IMG/VR virus record: IMGVR_UViG_3300046096_000571
Coordinates: 1 to 24,036 of that record
Length of the DNA stretch: 24,036 nucleotides
Reading direction: 5' to 3' (one strand)
From: a virus
Below are positions 9,930 through 18,321 of the stretch, in pieces. The notes under the pieces were generated by a model. It was given only the letters and a program-made list of their open reading frames with translations. It was not told where the DNA came from and did not search any database. Each line of letters starts with the position of its first letter. The first letter of the stretch is position 1. A program made the position numbers and the translations under genes.

Positions 9930-12488
9930 TTATAAGAGATAATTGCGATCGACAACCTGGGCTATTGGAACAGATCAGTCTGTACTTCCGAGTATATAGT
10001 TGCGTATATAGAATGGTACATATCCTGCCTTGAACACGCCTATATCTATGGTTTCTGGGGTCTCATAGACATATCCATAAGTAGTTCCTGCGTTCGAGTC
10101 TACATTGACTCGCTCTGTTTCTGTTCCTGCGGATAGGATCACTATATCAGATCCTGTGACAAGTCAATTAAGTGTGAGAGTCACTACATCGAGAGGATAC
10201 TGAAAGTCCTGTGCTGTCGTGGTACTAACGGTTGTCAGATAGACTGAGGTGATTGCTGTCGCGTTCGTGGTTCCTGTCGTGATCTTGAGTCTGAGCTTGA
10301 ATCCGAGACTTGCACTGATCCCTGTGATCCCACTCAGAGCGGTTCCGAGAGTTGTCGCGGTATAATTAGAGGTTGTCATGGTACTCCATCCATTCCCATC
10401 ATTTTTGTTGATCGAGTACTCATAGGTATAGTTTGTCGCTGTACCACCTGCCATCACGAGAGCTGAATTGGCGAATGCAGTGTGTCACTTCATAAATACA
10501 GGCATCTCGAATGTCACTGTATGTCCGATCACAGGCATATAGAGACCACCTGCCGAGGTGAAGGCAGACCCATTGGCGAGAGTTACCTGTGAAGTGGTAG
10601 TTGCTGTTGGCTCGTTCATCAGTATCGCGATACGCCCTGCTGTAGTCGAGGTGAATCCATCTCGCCAATGTGTTCCATAGACTGATACCTGAGCAGTGAG
10701 AGCACCTGTCCCTCCCATACCTTTTCTCTGCATATTCAGTACTGCCATTACATCCACCGCATCCGCATAGTCACCAAATACATTTTCCTCGGTGAACCTC
10801 GTACACGAGTTATCTGCTGTCATTATTCCAGTTCTCGTTGTCGCGACATACACTCGCTGGATTTTCCAATCCGCACACGCTGTACCTGCTGTATAGATGA
10901 GACCTGTATTGTTCACGGATCCCATACTCATAGGGGCAACACGAGTTCCGATATTTCTGAGCTTGATATTTGCACATCCTGTAGCACCGATGAGGAGGGC
11001 GGTATATGGTTGTGTATTCGTGACTGGTATAGTGAGTCCTGAGAATGTCGAGTTGAGTGTATTCGATGAGAGGTTGAACACATACATGGCGTAGGTAGTG
11101 ACAGTTGTTCCTGAGACACAGTCGCAGTAGATCGTATCTGTGACGATGATACCGTTACAGGTGATGAACTGCATAGATCCCTGTATGACGGTAGGATTCG
11201 TCCAAGTACAGCTCACCGCACGAGTAACTGAGAGTGAGTGTGAAGTCGCGATACCACGAATCACTCCTTGCCTATATGTATCACGAACAAAAGTGAATCA
11301 CTCGATATCCTGGTAGGTATTGGTGACACCTACTGCGGCTCAAGAGGTTTTTTGCCATACACAATCTGTGAAAGTACCTCCTGCGAAACAGTATGTCATC
11401 GTGAGAGGATTGGTGACGAGGGCAGTAGTTGGCTTATTCCCTACTCACACCTTGGTGAATACCATGGGTGTCGCGATCTCCGATAGGAGAATAGCATCCA
11501 CGAATCCTGAGTTCGATACATTCACCTGATATGCTTGAGCACACGATAGATACCACGCCATATTACACTTATCGATATTCACCACTCCTCCACCTGTAGT
11601 CGTGAAGTCATAGCGAGTCGCGATAGTAGCATTCGGGATCACATTGGCAGTTCGAGCCGCAGTGGTACAGTTCTCAAAAAATATATTACCCACGACTACC
11701 TTGAGTCCAGTAACAGGGGTATATCCATTAGTAGCTGCACCCGAGTTTCCTATTCTCACGAGTCCAGTATTATCTATCCATACTACCTTCCCACGAGTCG
11801 CTTCTATACCTGTAGTCGTATTTACTCCATTATTTGGATAGAACTCATAGTTTCCACTTCCGACTGTCTTCTCTATGAAAACTCCTGCGACATATCGAAG
11901 GAGTCAATTATTTGGGATCTGCATTGTCTGATTACTCGTGCCATTCGTTGTTCCGACTTCATACCATGCACCTGTAATATTGAATGTACCAAGGCGGTTG
12001 GCATTTATTGTAGAGGCTTCATCTCAGACGAGCTCGATCCACCCTATACGACCAGCATCTGATGCAGTAGCAGTGATACCTGTGAGTAACCCTGCTGAAT
12101 ATGTTCATGTCTTTTGTTTTACACGGATGAATCCAGATACTGGCATAGCCGCACCTGTAGCAGTCGAGGCAGAAGTGAGTGAGGCATGTACGCCTATAAG
12201 TTTCCCTGATCCTGATCCATTCGTTATAACAGTATTCCATGCAGGAACTGTACCTGCGCCTACTGTATATGGGATCATCCATATGCCTGTACCATCTATA
12301 TTAACAATACCGCCAAGTGAGGCAGATAGAGTGATTGTACCGAGAGTTGTTGAAGTGGTCTGATTTGTACCTACACGAGAGTCCTGATCGATAGTCAATG
12401 TACCACCATTCACATTATAAAGATCCCCACCAGCCTTAGCAGTAAGAGCATCTATATTTTGTGAGGCTGTAATTGTAAAAGTAGCCAT
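9930..12488 (-). CDS. Large tail spike/fibre-like structural protein
   Basis: A complete 852-residue protein that the standard code would split into about ten pieces at TGA. It is strongly Thr/Ala/Gly/Val/Asn-rich, low in charge and shows alternating hydrophobic beta strands through most of its length (short NIxxC/NIxxN rungs at about 300-560), compatible with a beta-helix or stacked beta architecture. The C-terminus ends with GYVPFYIRNYILGS and PIAQVVDRNY, a pattern I associate with large phage structural proteins. About nine glycines out of many use TGA. It is the first gene after promoter P4, its ATG lying 11 nt from the -10 box. A spike, fibre or baseplate-like role is inferred from composition and position. 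Confidence 0.8.
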
Positions 12489-12499
12489 TGATTGTATTT

Positions 12500-12527
12500 A
12501 GTATATGAGATTCTATCTCATTATCAA
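12500..12527 (-). promoter_or_regulatory. Late promoter P4
   Basis: On the minus strand: TTGATA, 16-bp spacer ATGAGATAGAATCTCA, TATACT. The dyad is kept in altered form (ATGAGAT and ATCTCAT arms, 3-nt centre). The -35 box starts one base after the TAA of the upstream gene. The ATG of the 852-residue gene is 11 nt downstream of the -10 box, leaving a leader of only about 4-5 nt. Confidence 0.85.
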
Positions 12528-12528
12528 G

Positions 12529-12840
12529 TTAATTTTGTGATTCAAATAATTCTTTCATTTCTGCTACGCATTCATTAAAAGCCTCGACTTCATCTCAGCG
12601 AAGCGGACATCTTTTGAGGAACTCAGCAAGTTTTGCTATAGTAGTGTTTTTCATAATTATATTTTTTAGATTTCTTAGTTCTGTTTTTTCTATCTCTATC
12701 CTAGCTCTTATATTAAACTCCTCTTCTATATTTTCCACAATTCATTCAGCATCAAGATCATTAGAAACTTTTTTACTGATTGCATTGAGCTCTTTTAGTT
12801 GTTCATATGTAGGATTTATTGGTTTTGTTATATCAAACAT
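12529..12840 (-). CDS. Small charged coiled-coil protein
   Basis: A complete 103-residue protein with two in-frame TGA codons (Gly). The sequence is rich in Glu, Lys, Leu and Asn, and largely helical: a TYEQLKELNAISKKV helix, a central EEEFNIRARIEIEKTELRNL helix and a C-terminal helix around FNECVAEMKELFES. Its ATG overlaps the TAA of the fibre-like gene by one base (TAATG), and it is the last gene before promoter P4. I do not recognise a family. A small helical protein directly behind a fibre gene could be a fibre-assembly chaperone, but that is only positional reasoning. Confidence 0.75.
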
Positions 12841-13910
12841 TATACGATGAGTACAGTATAGTTAGATCAATCTATTTTTAATGAGTATCATTGGCAATTA
12901 TAGTTTGCTGATCCACCACTTGTTGTGGATACAAATCGTCCTGTTGTGAACAAATATGAATTATTGCTCGAAACAACCTCTCTCCCCTGATGCCTAAAAG
13001 TAGATCAAGCTATATATGCTGATCATCCTATATCTAAATTTCCTGTTGCCGCTAACAGTCATCCTGCGACAAATCATCCTGTAGAATATAAAACATCAGT
13101 TGTTCATCCATAAGATGCTGTATATGTATTATCTCATAATGCAGATACTGATGAACCTGATGATTTAAAAAAAGCAAGAGTTGGAGTTGCTGCATTAGCA
13201 AGCTGTATTCTTACTACTCCAGAACTATCTCTTCCAAGGAATCCATTTGATGCCATTTCTGATCGTGCACCACTTGTTGCTGTTTGTAATGTAGCACCTG
13301 TTATTATACCAGTTGCTGTTATATTCTGTGCAAATAGGTTTGTAACATCTATTTTAGATGCTTGTATTGTACCAGCGAGGATATTATTCGAGGTGATTGT
13401 ATTTGCTGCAATCTCATTTGCCGTAATAGTCCCAGCAGCTATGTTATCTGCGTTGATGAATGTCTGACTTCCAGCTCCTCCGAACACTTGAAATTGCGCA
13501 TCTTTTCCTGTTACCGTGAGGTTTGCTACACACACAAGTATGCGAGTAGGTCATACACTGTTATTTGCTGTTGTAGTGACTTGCAGTGCTGTCACGGATA
13601 TTGCAGTATCTAGATATATATAAGTCACCGTAGTGAGTGTTGTAGATGCTCCAGTGATACTATATGATGATCCATTTGATAGAGTGAGTGTACCAGATGA
13701 CCAAGTGACATTATTATATCCAGTAGACGACCAAGTGAGATTGTTTACCCATCCACGGATTCCTCATACTATTCCATTATTTACATCAGATACAAAAGAA
13801 GAGAGTCCAGTTATAGATCTCAGTTGCTGTTGTTCAGCATTTAGTCCTGGTCTTTTTGTAAAAACAGGGACAAATTCTGATATACTTATGTTGTCACTTT
13901 TTAGTTTCAT
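12840..13910 (-). CDS. Fibre-like / tail tip-associated structural protein
   Basis: A complete 356-residue protein. The N-terminal third is Ser/Thr/Gly/Asn-rich with WVNNLTWSS and NVTWSSGTLTLSNG strands. The middle (about 155-205) has the repeat typical of phage central tail fibres and tip proteins: GTITANEIAANTITSNNI, then LAGTIQASKIDVTNLF and ITATGIITGATLQT. The C-terminal third resembles a fibre knob or endosialidase-like stalk, with many TGA-coded glycines (GGxxAGG words). Its start overlaps the end of the upstream gene by 10 nt. It probably forms a trimeric fibre joined to the tail machinery. The recognition target is unknown. Confidence 0.75.
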
Positions 13911-15334
13911 TTCCTTATATTAGCGTTTATCATAAGATCAAATACTTTTGGTGCTTTTCTATAAAATCCAGGATTTCCTGAGTATTCATCTCCAGCCTTT
14001 ATCTCCAAGCTAACTCTCGAATAGTTAAAATCAGAGTCATATCCAGCCGTACTTAGTGCCTTTGCTATCTCACTTGGTCATATCCTGAGTGTACCATACT
14101 TTAGATTCCCCAGCGAGTCTGTTATATCTCCATCCGTTACCTTCCCTATGGATATTTCTAGTGATTCACTTATGAGTTGCATAGACTCAGTCTGCAAAAA
14201 TAGTTCTACCTCCTGTTTTGTTGTTCAATTTATGTATGTTCCCCAGTCAAATAGGTATCCGAGTTCTATATAGAGATCATTTTTCTTGTCTTTGTAGGTT
14301 GTTCCGTCAATTGGACGAAGATATATCTTATTTATCCGTTTTGTAGATCCTGATAAGATATTTATATTTGATACTGTGCTATTCTGACATAGTACTTTAT
14401 CATTTGATATATCGACTATCGTATGCGTTGCGTTGTTGCTTGTGAGTATTTTACTTCTTCCAGGCTTTCTATTCCCTAGATTGTACACACGAGTACCATC
14501 AGAGAATATCAGTCATTTATCCCATCCGCATTTTGCATCTTCTGATAGTGGTATATAGCGTATGAGTTGAGATTGCCCACCTTGATACTGATTTACTCAC
14601 TCAGAACTCAGCCAATATAGACTGTAGCCTTCCCCGATAGCATCAAAACACTCTTCTCGTAGTGCCGGAGTCTTCCCAACTATATTGTAGTTTCCACCAG
14701 TAAAATTGATTTCGTATATAAAAGTATTGCCCTGATTTATTGCTACTACTATTGTAGAGTCAAAAGAGTACGAGTATATGTGCTTTATAACACTTCCAGG
14801 CATAAATGTCACAAATTCTGCATTTACTACATTGTTCACAGTATCGAGATAGTATACTTTGTTGTCCTTTGCAAAAAGAAGATTTGTTACATGCCATCCA
14901 ACCGCTGTTGTTGTCCCAGCTGGATAGCCAGATGATATAGTAGATTGTAGTGTTGTTCCTGTATAATCAGTCTTTTTTATGCTCGTTGATCCGAAAAAGT
15001 AGTTGATCTGTGATATTCCGTATCCGTATGCTTCCATGTGAGTGATTCCTGATCCAATAGTTCCAGTTATGCTATTTAATAGATAGTTGTATGTGAAATC
15101 TGTATTACCACGAAAAGTACCCTGATCGGTATCCTTTACCCATAGCATAGGGGAAGCACTTGTGACAAGTCAAGATGCTATATATGCCTCAGATGCTGTT
15201 GCATATCGATCATTAAGCCTTACCTCTATTCACTCCATATCCTGTACGGAGTTCTCAGTACCAACAAAATCATCATCAGATATTCCACCTCAGAACGAAT
15301 TATATGTCTTTGATATGTCGTATTTTGATTCCAT
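13901..15334 (-). CDS. Candidate tail nozzle / beta-propeller-like tail protein
   Basis: A complete 477-residue protein, read through TGA at several Gly positions (for example NSFGGGISD near the N-terminus). It consists of repeated beta strands rich in Gly, Thr, Tyr and Ile with blade-like words: SQINYFFGS, NLLFAKDNKVYYLDT, IVVAINQGNTFIYEI and GEGYSLYWLSS, about 40-50 residues apart. This is consistent with a beta-propeller such as podovirus nozzle proteins (T7 gp12 or P22 gp10 type). It directly follows the adaptor gene (one-base TAATG overlap), which is the expected place for a nozzle or stopper. The identification rests on pattern and synteny, not on a clear family motif. Confidence 0.7.
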
Positions 15335-16026
15335 TAGCGAAATTGTTTTTGAATATAAGAACCTTGTTGTACGAATCCATCTCCACGAACCGATAGGTCA
15401 TTGATTGCGTCTCGGAGTCTTTTATCAAAGAGATTTTCTTGTGCGATAGCTTCATTGAGTGGCTTGCCGAGATATTCGAGTCAAAATGATACCATTCCGT
15501 CCTCGATCAGCTCATTTATACGCTCAGGAACTTGCACCTTGTCCGCCGTATCGCTCGTTAGAAGTGATGGAGGCTGTATGATAGCTTCTATGAACAATCA
15601 CGCTGTCACGGCTTCTGTAGAGGCTGGAAACACCCATATAGAGTTATCCTGTATGTAGAAAAAAGGGTCTGACTTGTTCCAATTCGCATAATAGTCCTTT
15701 CCATAAGTGAGAGTAGCAGGATTTGCTTCACGACAAGGAGTATAATATGTATCTGTAGCCGAATATTTTATAAATACACGCTTTGTACGAGTTATTGCCT
15801 CTACTCCAATAGTATTGACTGTATATTCTACTTGTCCTATGACTGTATCAGACTTTCCTTGCTCATAAAAATACTCATCATCGAGCATTCGCATCTTAGC
15901 AATTACTTTCTTATAAGATCTGTTGTAGTGTTTTATTCCTACTGTGTCAGGATAGCTCGTGAGAGTCGAGTGTAGACGATCCTCACGAACATTTGCGATT
16001 GCTTGGATTGGTGTTGTGTTTGCCAT
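15334..16026 (-). CDS. Head-tail adaptor/connector protein
   Basis: A complete 230-residue protein. The N-terminal region is helical (IQAIANVREDRLHS, then YKKVIAKMRMLDDEYF). A central beta part (about 65-160) has EYTVNTIGVEAITRTKRVFIKY and IWVFPAST strands, where the latter reads like the IxxxP segment of phage adaptor proteins. The C-terminus is helical again (INELIEDGMV, then NLFDKRLRDAINDLSVR). This helical-beta-helical layout, the length and the position between capsid and tail genes fit a head-tail adaptor that docks under the portal. Two glycines use TGA. The start is at an ATG preceded by AAAAAATAACT, with no Shine-Dalgarno sequence. Confidence 0.75.
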
Positions 16027-16028
16027 AG

Positions 16029-16223
16029 TTATTTTTTAAGAGCGTATCATCCTTTTATAGCAGAGCGAAGATCACGCAATACTACTTTCCTTTTTTCCTC
16101 GGTGAAGTCCTTTACTTGTGCAACACCAGTATCTCATCCTATACTATAGAAAACCTCCAGTACATCTGTAGGCTTTCATCCTAGTTCACAAATTCTAGTA
16201 TGGATTTTATTGAATCTTAGCAT
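16029..16223 (-). CDS. Small protein between capsid and adaptor genes
   Basis: A 64-residue protein that begins inside the end of the preceding gene (17-nt overlap, different frame) and ends two bases before the adaptor start. It has three TGA-coded glycines, each directly after a GGA (GG pairs: ELGGKP, SIGGDT and KGGYALKK). It contains one long amphipathic helix, VKDFTEEKRKVVLRDLRSAI. I do not recognise a family. Head-completion or connector accessory proteins are often found here, but no motif shows that. Confidence 0.7.
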
Positions 16224-16401
16224 TCTTTTTAGTTTTAGTTGGTTCTACTACTTTCTCGACCTTATCGAGTGACTCGAATCCCATATTTGCAAAAATGGTG
16301 GCGACCTCCTCAATATCAGTAGAGATAACACCAGTTTCATCTGCTACAAAACGGAATCAGTTACGATTTACTACACGACCAGCTGTTGTTTGAAAATTCA
16401 T
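16207..16401 (-). CDS. Small protein downstream of the major capsid gene
   Basis: A 64-residue protein, first gene of the transcription unit from promoter P3, with its ATG 20 nt past the -10 box. It shows a short beta hairpin (NGFRFVADETGVIST, with the Gly coded by TGA) followed by a helix (EEVATIFANMGFESL) and a Lys-rich tail. Tiny proteins with this GVI...E...L...GF layout commonly sit beside phage capsid genes, but their role is unknown. The 3' end overlaps the next start by 17 nt. Confidence 0.7.
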
Positions 16402-16421
16402 ATTTGAAAAGTTATATTTCC

Positions 16422-16449
16422 ATTATATGAGAATCTGTATCATAATCAA
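16422..16449 (-). promoter_or_regulatory. Late promoter P3
   Basis: On the minus strand: TTGATT, 16-bp spacer ATGATACAGATTCTCA, TATAAT (a perfect -10 consensus). It lies immediately after the capsid terminator and is the only copy not abutting a stop codon. Only the -10-proximal half of the dyad is intact, as in P5. Confidence 0.87.
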
Positions 16450-16464
16450 GTATATTTTTAGACA

Positions 16465-16488
16465 CAAAAAATCCCTCCGAAGAGGGAC
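16465..16488 (-). terminator. Rho-independent terminator after the major capsid gene
   Basis: On the minus strand a 6-bp GC-rich stem (TCCCTC / GAGGGA) closes a TTCG tetraloop and is followed by six T (TTTTTTGTG). It begins 8 nt after the capsid TAA. It separates the scaffold-capsid unit from the next promoter, P3, which starts 15 nt further on. Confidence 0.92.
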
Positions 16489-16495
16489 TTTATGA

Positions 16496-17380
16496 TTACG
16501 CATTGTAATGAATGGCAATTGCCTTTGCATTCTCTCCAAAGATCTTCATTCCCCAGATAATCTGAGCAAGAACATTTGTATAGAATCCGTCTACACCTTC
16601 TGTAACCTTTGTGTCTGATACCTGAAGAACTGCATTAACAGAACCTTCAGCCATCATAATCATTTCCTTACTAGCATCAAGTGCGGTAGTAACATATACA
16701 GGAACTCCACCGATCATACCAATGTATCCTGTCTTTACAACCTGAAAAGCATCGTTAGAACCTGAAGTGAACTGTGTAGCCTGAAGAAGGAGTCCTTCGA
16801 CATCTGTAGAAACAAAGAGTTTCATGTTTGATACCTTCACATTCTGCTTTCGGAGTGCTGTACGCATTGCGATAACTCGTGCGTAGATATTTCCAGAAGT
16901 TGCTGCAGTTGGGGCTCCAGAGTCAATCTTATTTCCTTCTGGGATATCTGCAACCTGAGTGACAAGGATCTGATTGACGACCTGGTCATCAAGGAGAGTT
17001 CCCATACCTTCAGAGAAGCGAGATGCAACCTTTTGCTCAAGAGAAAGATTAGACTGTACTTCCTGAATGTTCGGGAGAGTAACACGCTTCTCAGTGTACT
17101 TATCGATGATAAGGTTCTCAAGAGTGATAGCGAAGTCAGAAGCAGCGATTGCTCCTCCAGGTCCTACACCTACATCACTATTCGTGAGGTCACCTGCACC
17201 AGTAATAGTAGAGGCAGTAAATGTAAGAGTAGGGAGAGTCTGTACGCGAACTGTGTCTCCACGTTGCTTGAGTTCTCCTTCGTATGCACGGTTTGTATGT
17301 GCGAGGAATACGGTATCACGATCGAGGTTACGGATAACTTCGTTCGAGAAAATAGCGGGGGTAATAATAGTATTAGCCAT
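16496..17380 (-). CDS. Major capsid protein, P22-coat-like (HK97 fold)
   Basis: A complete 294-residue protein. The N-terminus (MANTIITPAIFSNEVIRNL, then AHTNRAYEGELKQRGDTVRV) matches the opening of P22-type coat proteins, in which a helix precedes the GDTVxI strand. The middle has a LIIDKYTEKRVTLPNIQEVQ strand and a spine-like helix, and the C-terminus has IGMIGGVPVYVTTAL and a final beta layer ending FGENAKAIAIHYNA. The family has the HK97 fold and assembles with a scaffold, whose gene lies just upstream. No in-frame TGA is used although the protein has many glycines. A strong terminator follows. No capsid maturation protease gene is visible, as in P22. Confidence 0.9.
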   Translation of the reverse strand: MANTIITPAIFSNEVIRNLDRDTVFLAHTNRAYEGELKQRGDTVRVQTLPTLTFTASTITGAGDLTNSDVGVGPGGAIAASDFAITLENLIIDKYTEKRVTLPNIQEVQSNLSLEQKVASRFSEGMGTLLDDQVVNQILVTQVADIPEGNKIDSGAPTAATSGNIYARVIAMRTALRKQNVKVSNMKLFVSTDVEGLLLQATQFTSGSNDAFQVVKTGYIGMIGGVPVYVTTALDASKEMIMMAEGSVNAVLQVSDTKVTEGVDGFYTNVLAQIIWGMKIFGENAKAIAIHYNA

Positions 17381-17426
17381 AATAGTTTAGTTTAAATAGT
17401 TAAGTTTTGACTATCTGGCTTCCTAT

Positions 17427-17945
17427 CTATCTCATAGTGACTTTTCCTGAGTCCATTAGATCACGAATACGATTGTATTCTTTTGGATTATTCTTTGCGA
17501 TTTTCTCCAGTTCAGCCTTTGTAACAGTTGTCTTCTGTGAGTTAGACTCTCAGTCAGATAATCCGAGTGAGTTTGTTTTATCACGATTCTGCTTTGCTTT
17601 GTCTGAATTCAAGACAAGAGTTTTAGCTTCTTCAAGTGAAAGCCCTTTCTTTGTACTGTATTCAGATAATTCTGAACGATACTCAGATAACTCAGGGTTT
17701 TTATCCAAGAACTTTTCCATTGCATAGTCTGCTTTGGTCATTATGTCGTTGGATTCTGATGATTTGCCTTCGAGTTCTTTGAGCTTTCGCTTTTGTTCTA
17801 CGAGGGTTTTTTCGGCTTTTTCTCTTCGTGCCTTTTCTCGAAAATAGTCATCTTCGGTAAGTTTCACTGGAGTATCATCAGTTGTGTCATTGTCCTCTGT
17901 AACATCAGTTACATCGTCAATAACTTCGTCAGTTGCTTCTGTCAT
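17427..17945 (-). CDS. Capsid scaffold protein
   Basis: A complete 172-residue, highly charged protein. The N-terminal 30 residues are very acidic (Asp/Glu/Thr-rich), followed by a helix DYFREKARREKAEKTL with coiled-coil continuation to about residue 60. The centre has KFLDKNPELSEYRSELSEY, and the C-terminus is a basic helical segment (AELEKIAKNNPKEYNRIRD) of the kind that binds coat subunits. This composition, and the place directly before the capsid gene, are typical of phage scaffolding proteins. One Gly is coded by TGA, and the gene ends in TAG. It is preceded by a structured leader of about 95 nt after promoter P2. Confidence 0.85.
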
Positions 17946-18002
17946 AGCATATTGGGTTAACAGATAATAAAAGAAATTTTGTAGAGTGTTCTCGAACTCC
18001 AG

Positions 18003-18024
18003 CCTACCATCCGTAGATAGTAGA
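18003..18024 (-). promoter_or_regulatory. Stable 5'-leader hairpin of the scaffold-capsid mRNA
   Basis: On the minus strand TCTACTATC pairs with GATGGTAGG (9 bp, two G-T pairs) around a TACG loop of the stable UNCG tetraloop class. It starts about 10 nt from the predicted 5' end of the P2 transcript and is not followed by a T-run, so it is not a terminator. A 5' stem-loop of this kind may protect the mRNA or tune translation. A weaker second hairpin (GGAGT / ACTCT) follows. The remaining leader to 17946 holds nothing else I can identify apart from a 17-codon ORF of doubtful meaning. Confidence 0.6.
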
Positions 18025-18040
18025 ATTGGAATCTAAAACC

Positions 18041-18068
18041 AGTATATGAGAATTATTCTCATAATCAA
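18041..18068 (-). promoter_or_regulatory. Late promoter P2
   Basis: On the minus strand: TTGATT, 16-bp spacer, TATACT. The spacer together with the first base of the -10 box forms a perfect 17-bp palindrome, ATGAGAATAATTCTCAT. The core is identical to P1. The -35 box starts one base after the TAA of the upstream gene. It drives scaffold and capsid. Confidence 0.88.
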
Positions 18069-18069
18069 G

Positions 18070-18321
18070 TTATACTTTAGGTCTTGCAACTCCGAGAGTG
18101 TTATGATTCACGAGGTCAAACACTCACTTTCTTGCTCTGATATACATACTCGCCTCTTGTACTTTCTTTTGTGTCTCTACACTAGTGATATCGAAGTCAG
18201 GAGATTGCATAACTTCACGATTGAAGTCTGCAACGAACTCCTCTTCGAGCTTCTTGAGTATGAGGAATCAATGGTGCTTCTTGAGGCTTTCGAGATGTCC
18301 TTTTTCTTCGGTAGTTAGCAT
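18070..18321 (-). CDS. Small helical protein between portal and scaffold
   Basis: An 83-residue protein coupled to the portal gene by a TAATG overlap. It is mostly helical and charged (EEKGHLESLKKHHGFLILKKLEEEFVADFN), followed by a short Val/Lys/Arg-rich C-terminus (VQEASMYIRARKGVFDLVNH). Two TGA codons are read as Gly. I do not recognise the family. Its place suggests a head-assembly accessory. Its stop codon lies one base before the -35 box of promoter P2. Confidence 0.75.

Noticed and set aside
17965-18015. A 17-codon upstream ORF in the scaffold leader as an attenuator peptide
   Set aside because: It is too short and unremarkable in codon content, and its ATG is buried in the 3' arm of the hairpin. 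There is no support beyond chance.
17946-18040. A tRNA gene in the scaffold leader (GTTCGA-like string)
   Set aside because: The arms around GTTCGA do not pair as a T-stem and no acceptor stem or anticodon arm can be drawn. A UACG hairpin explains the structure better.
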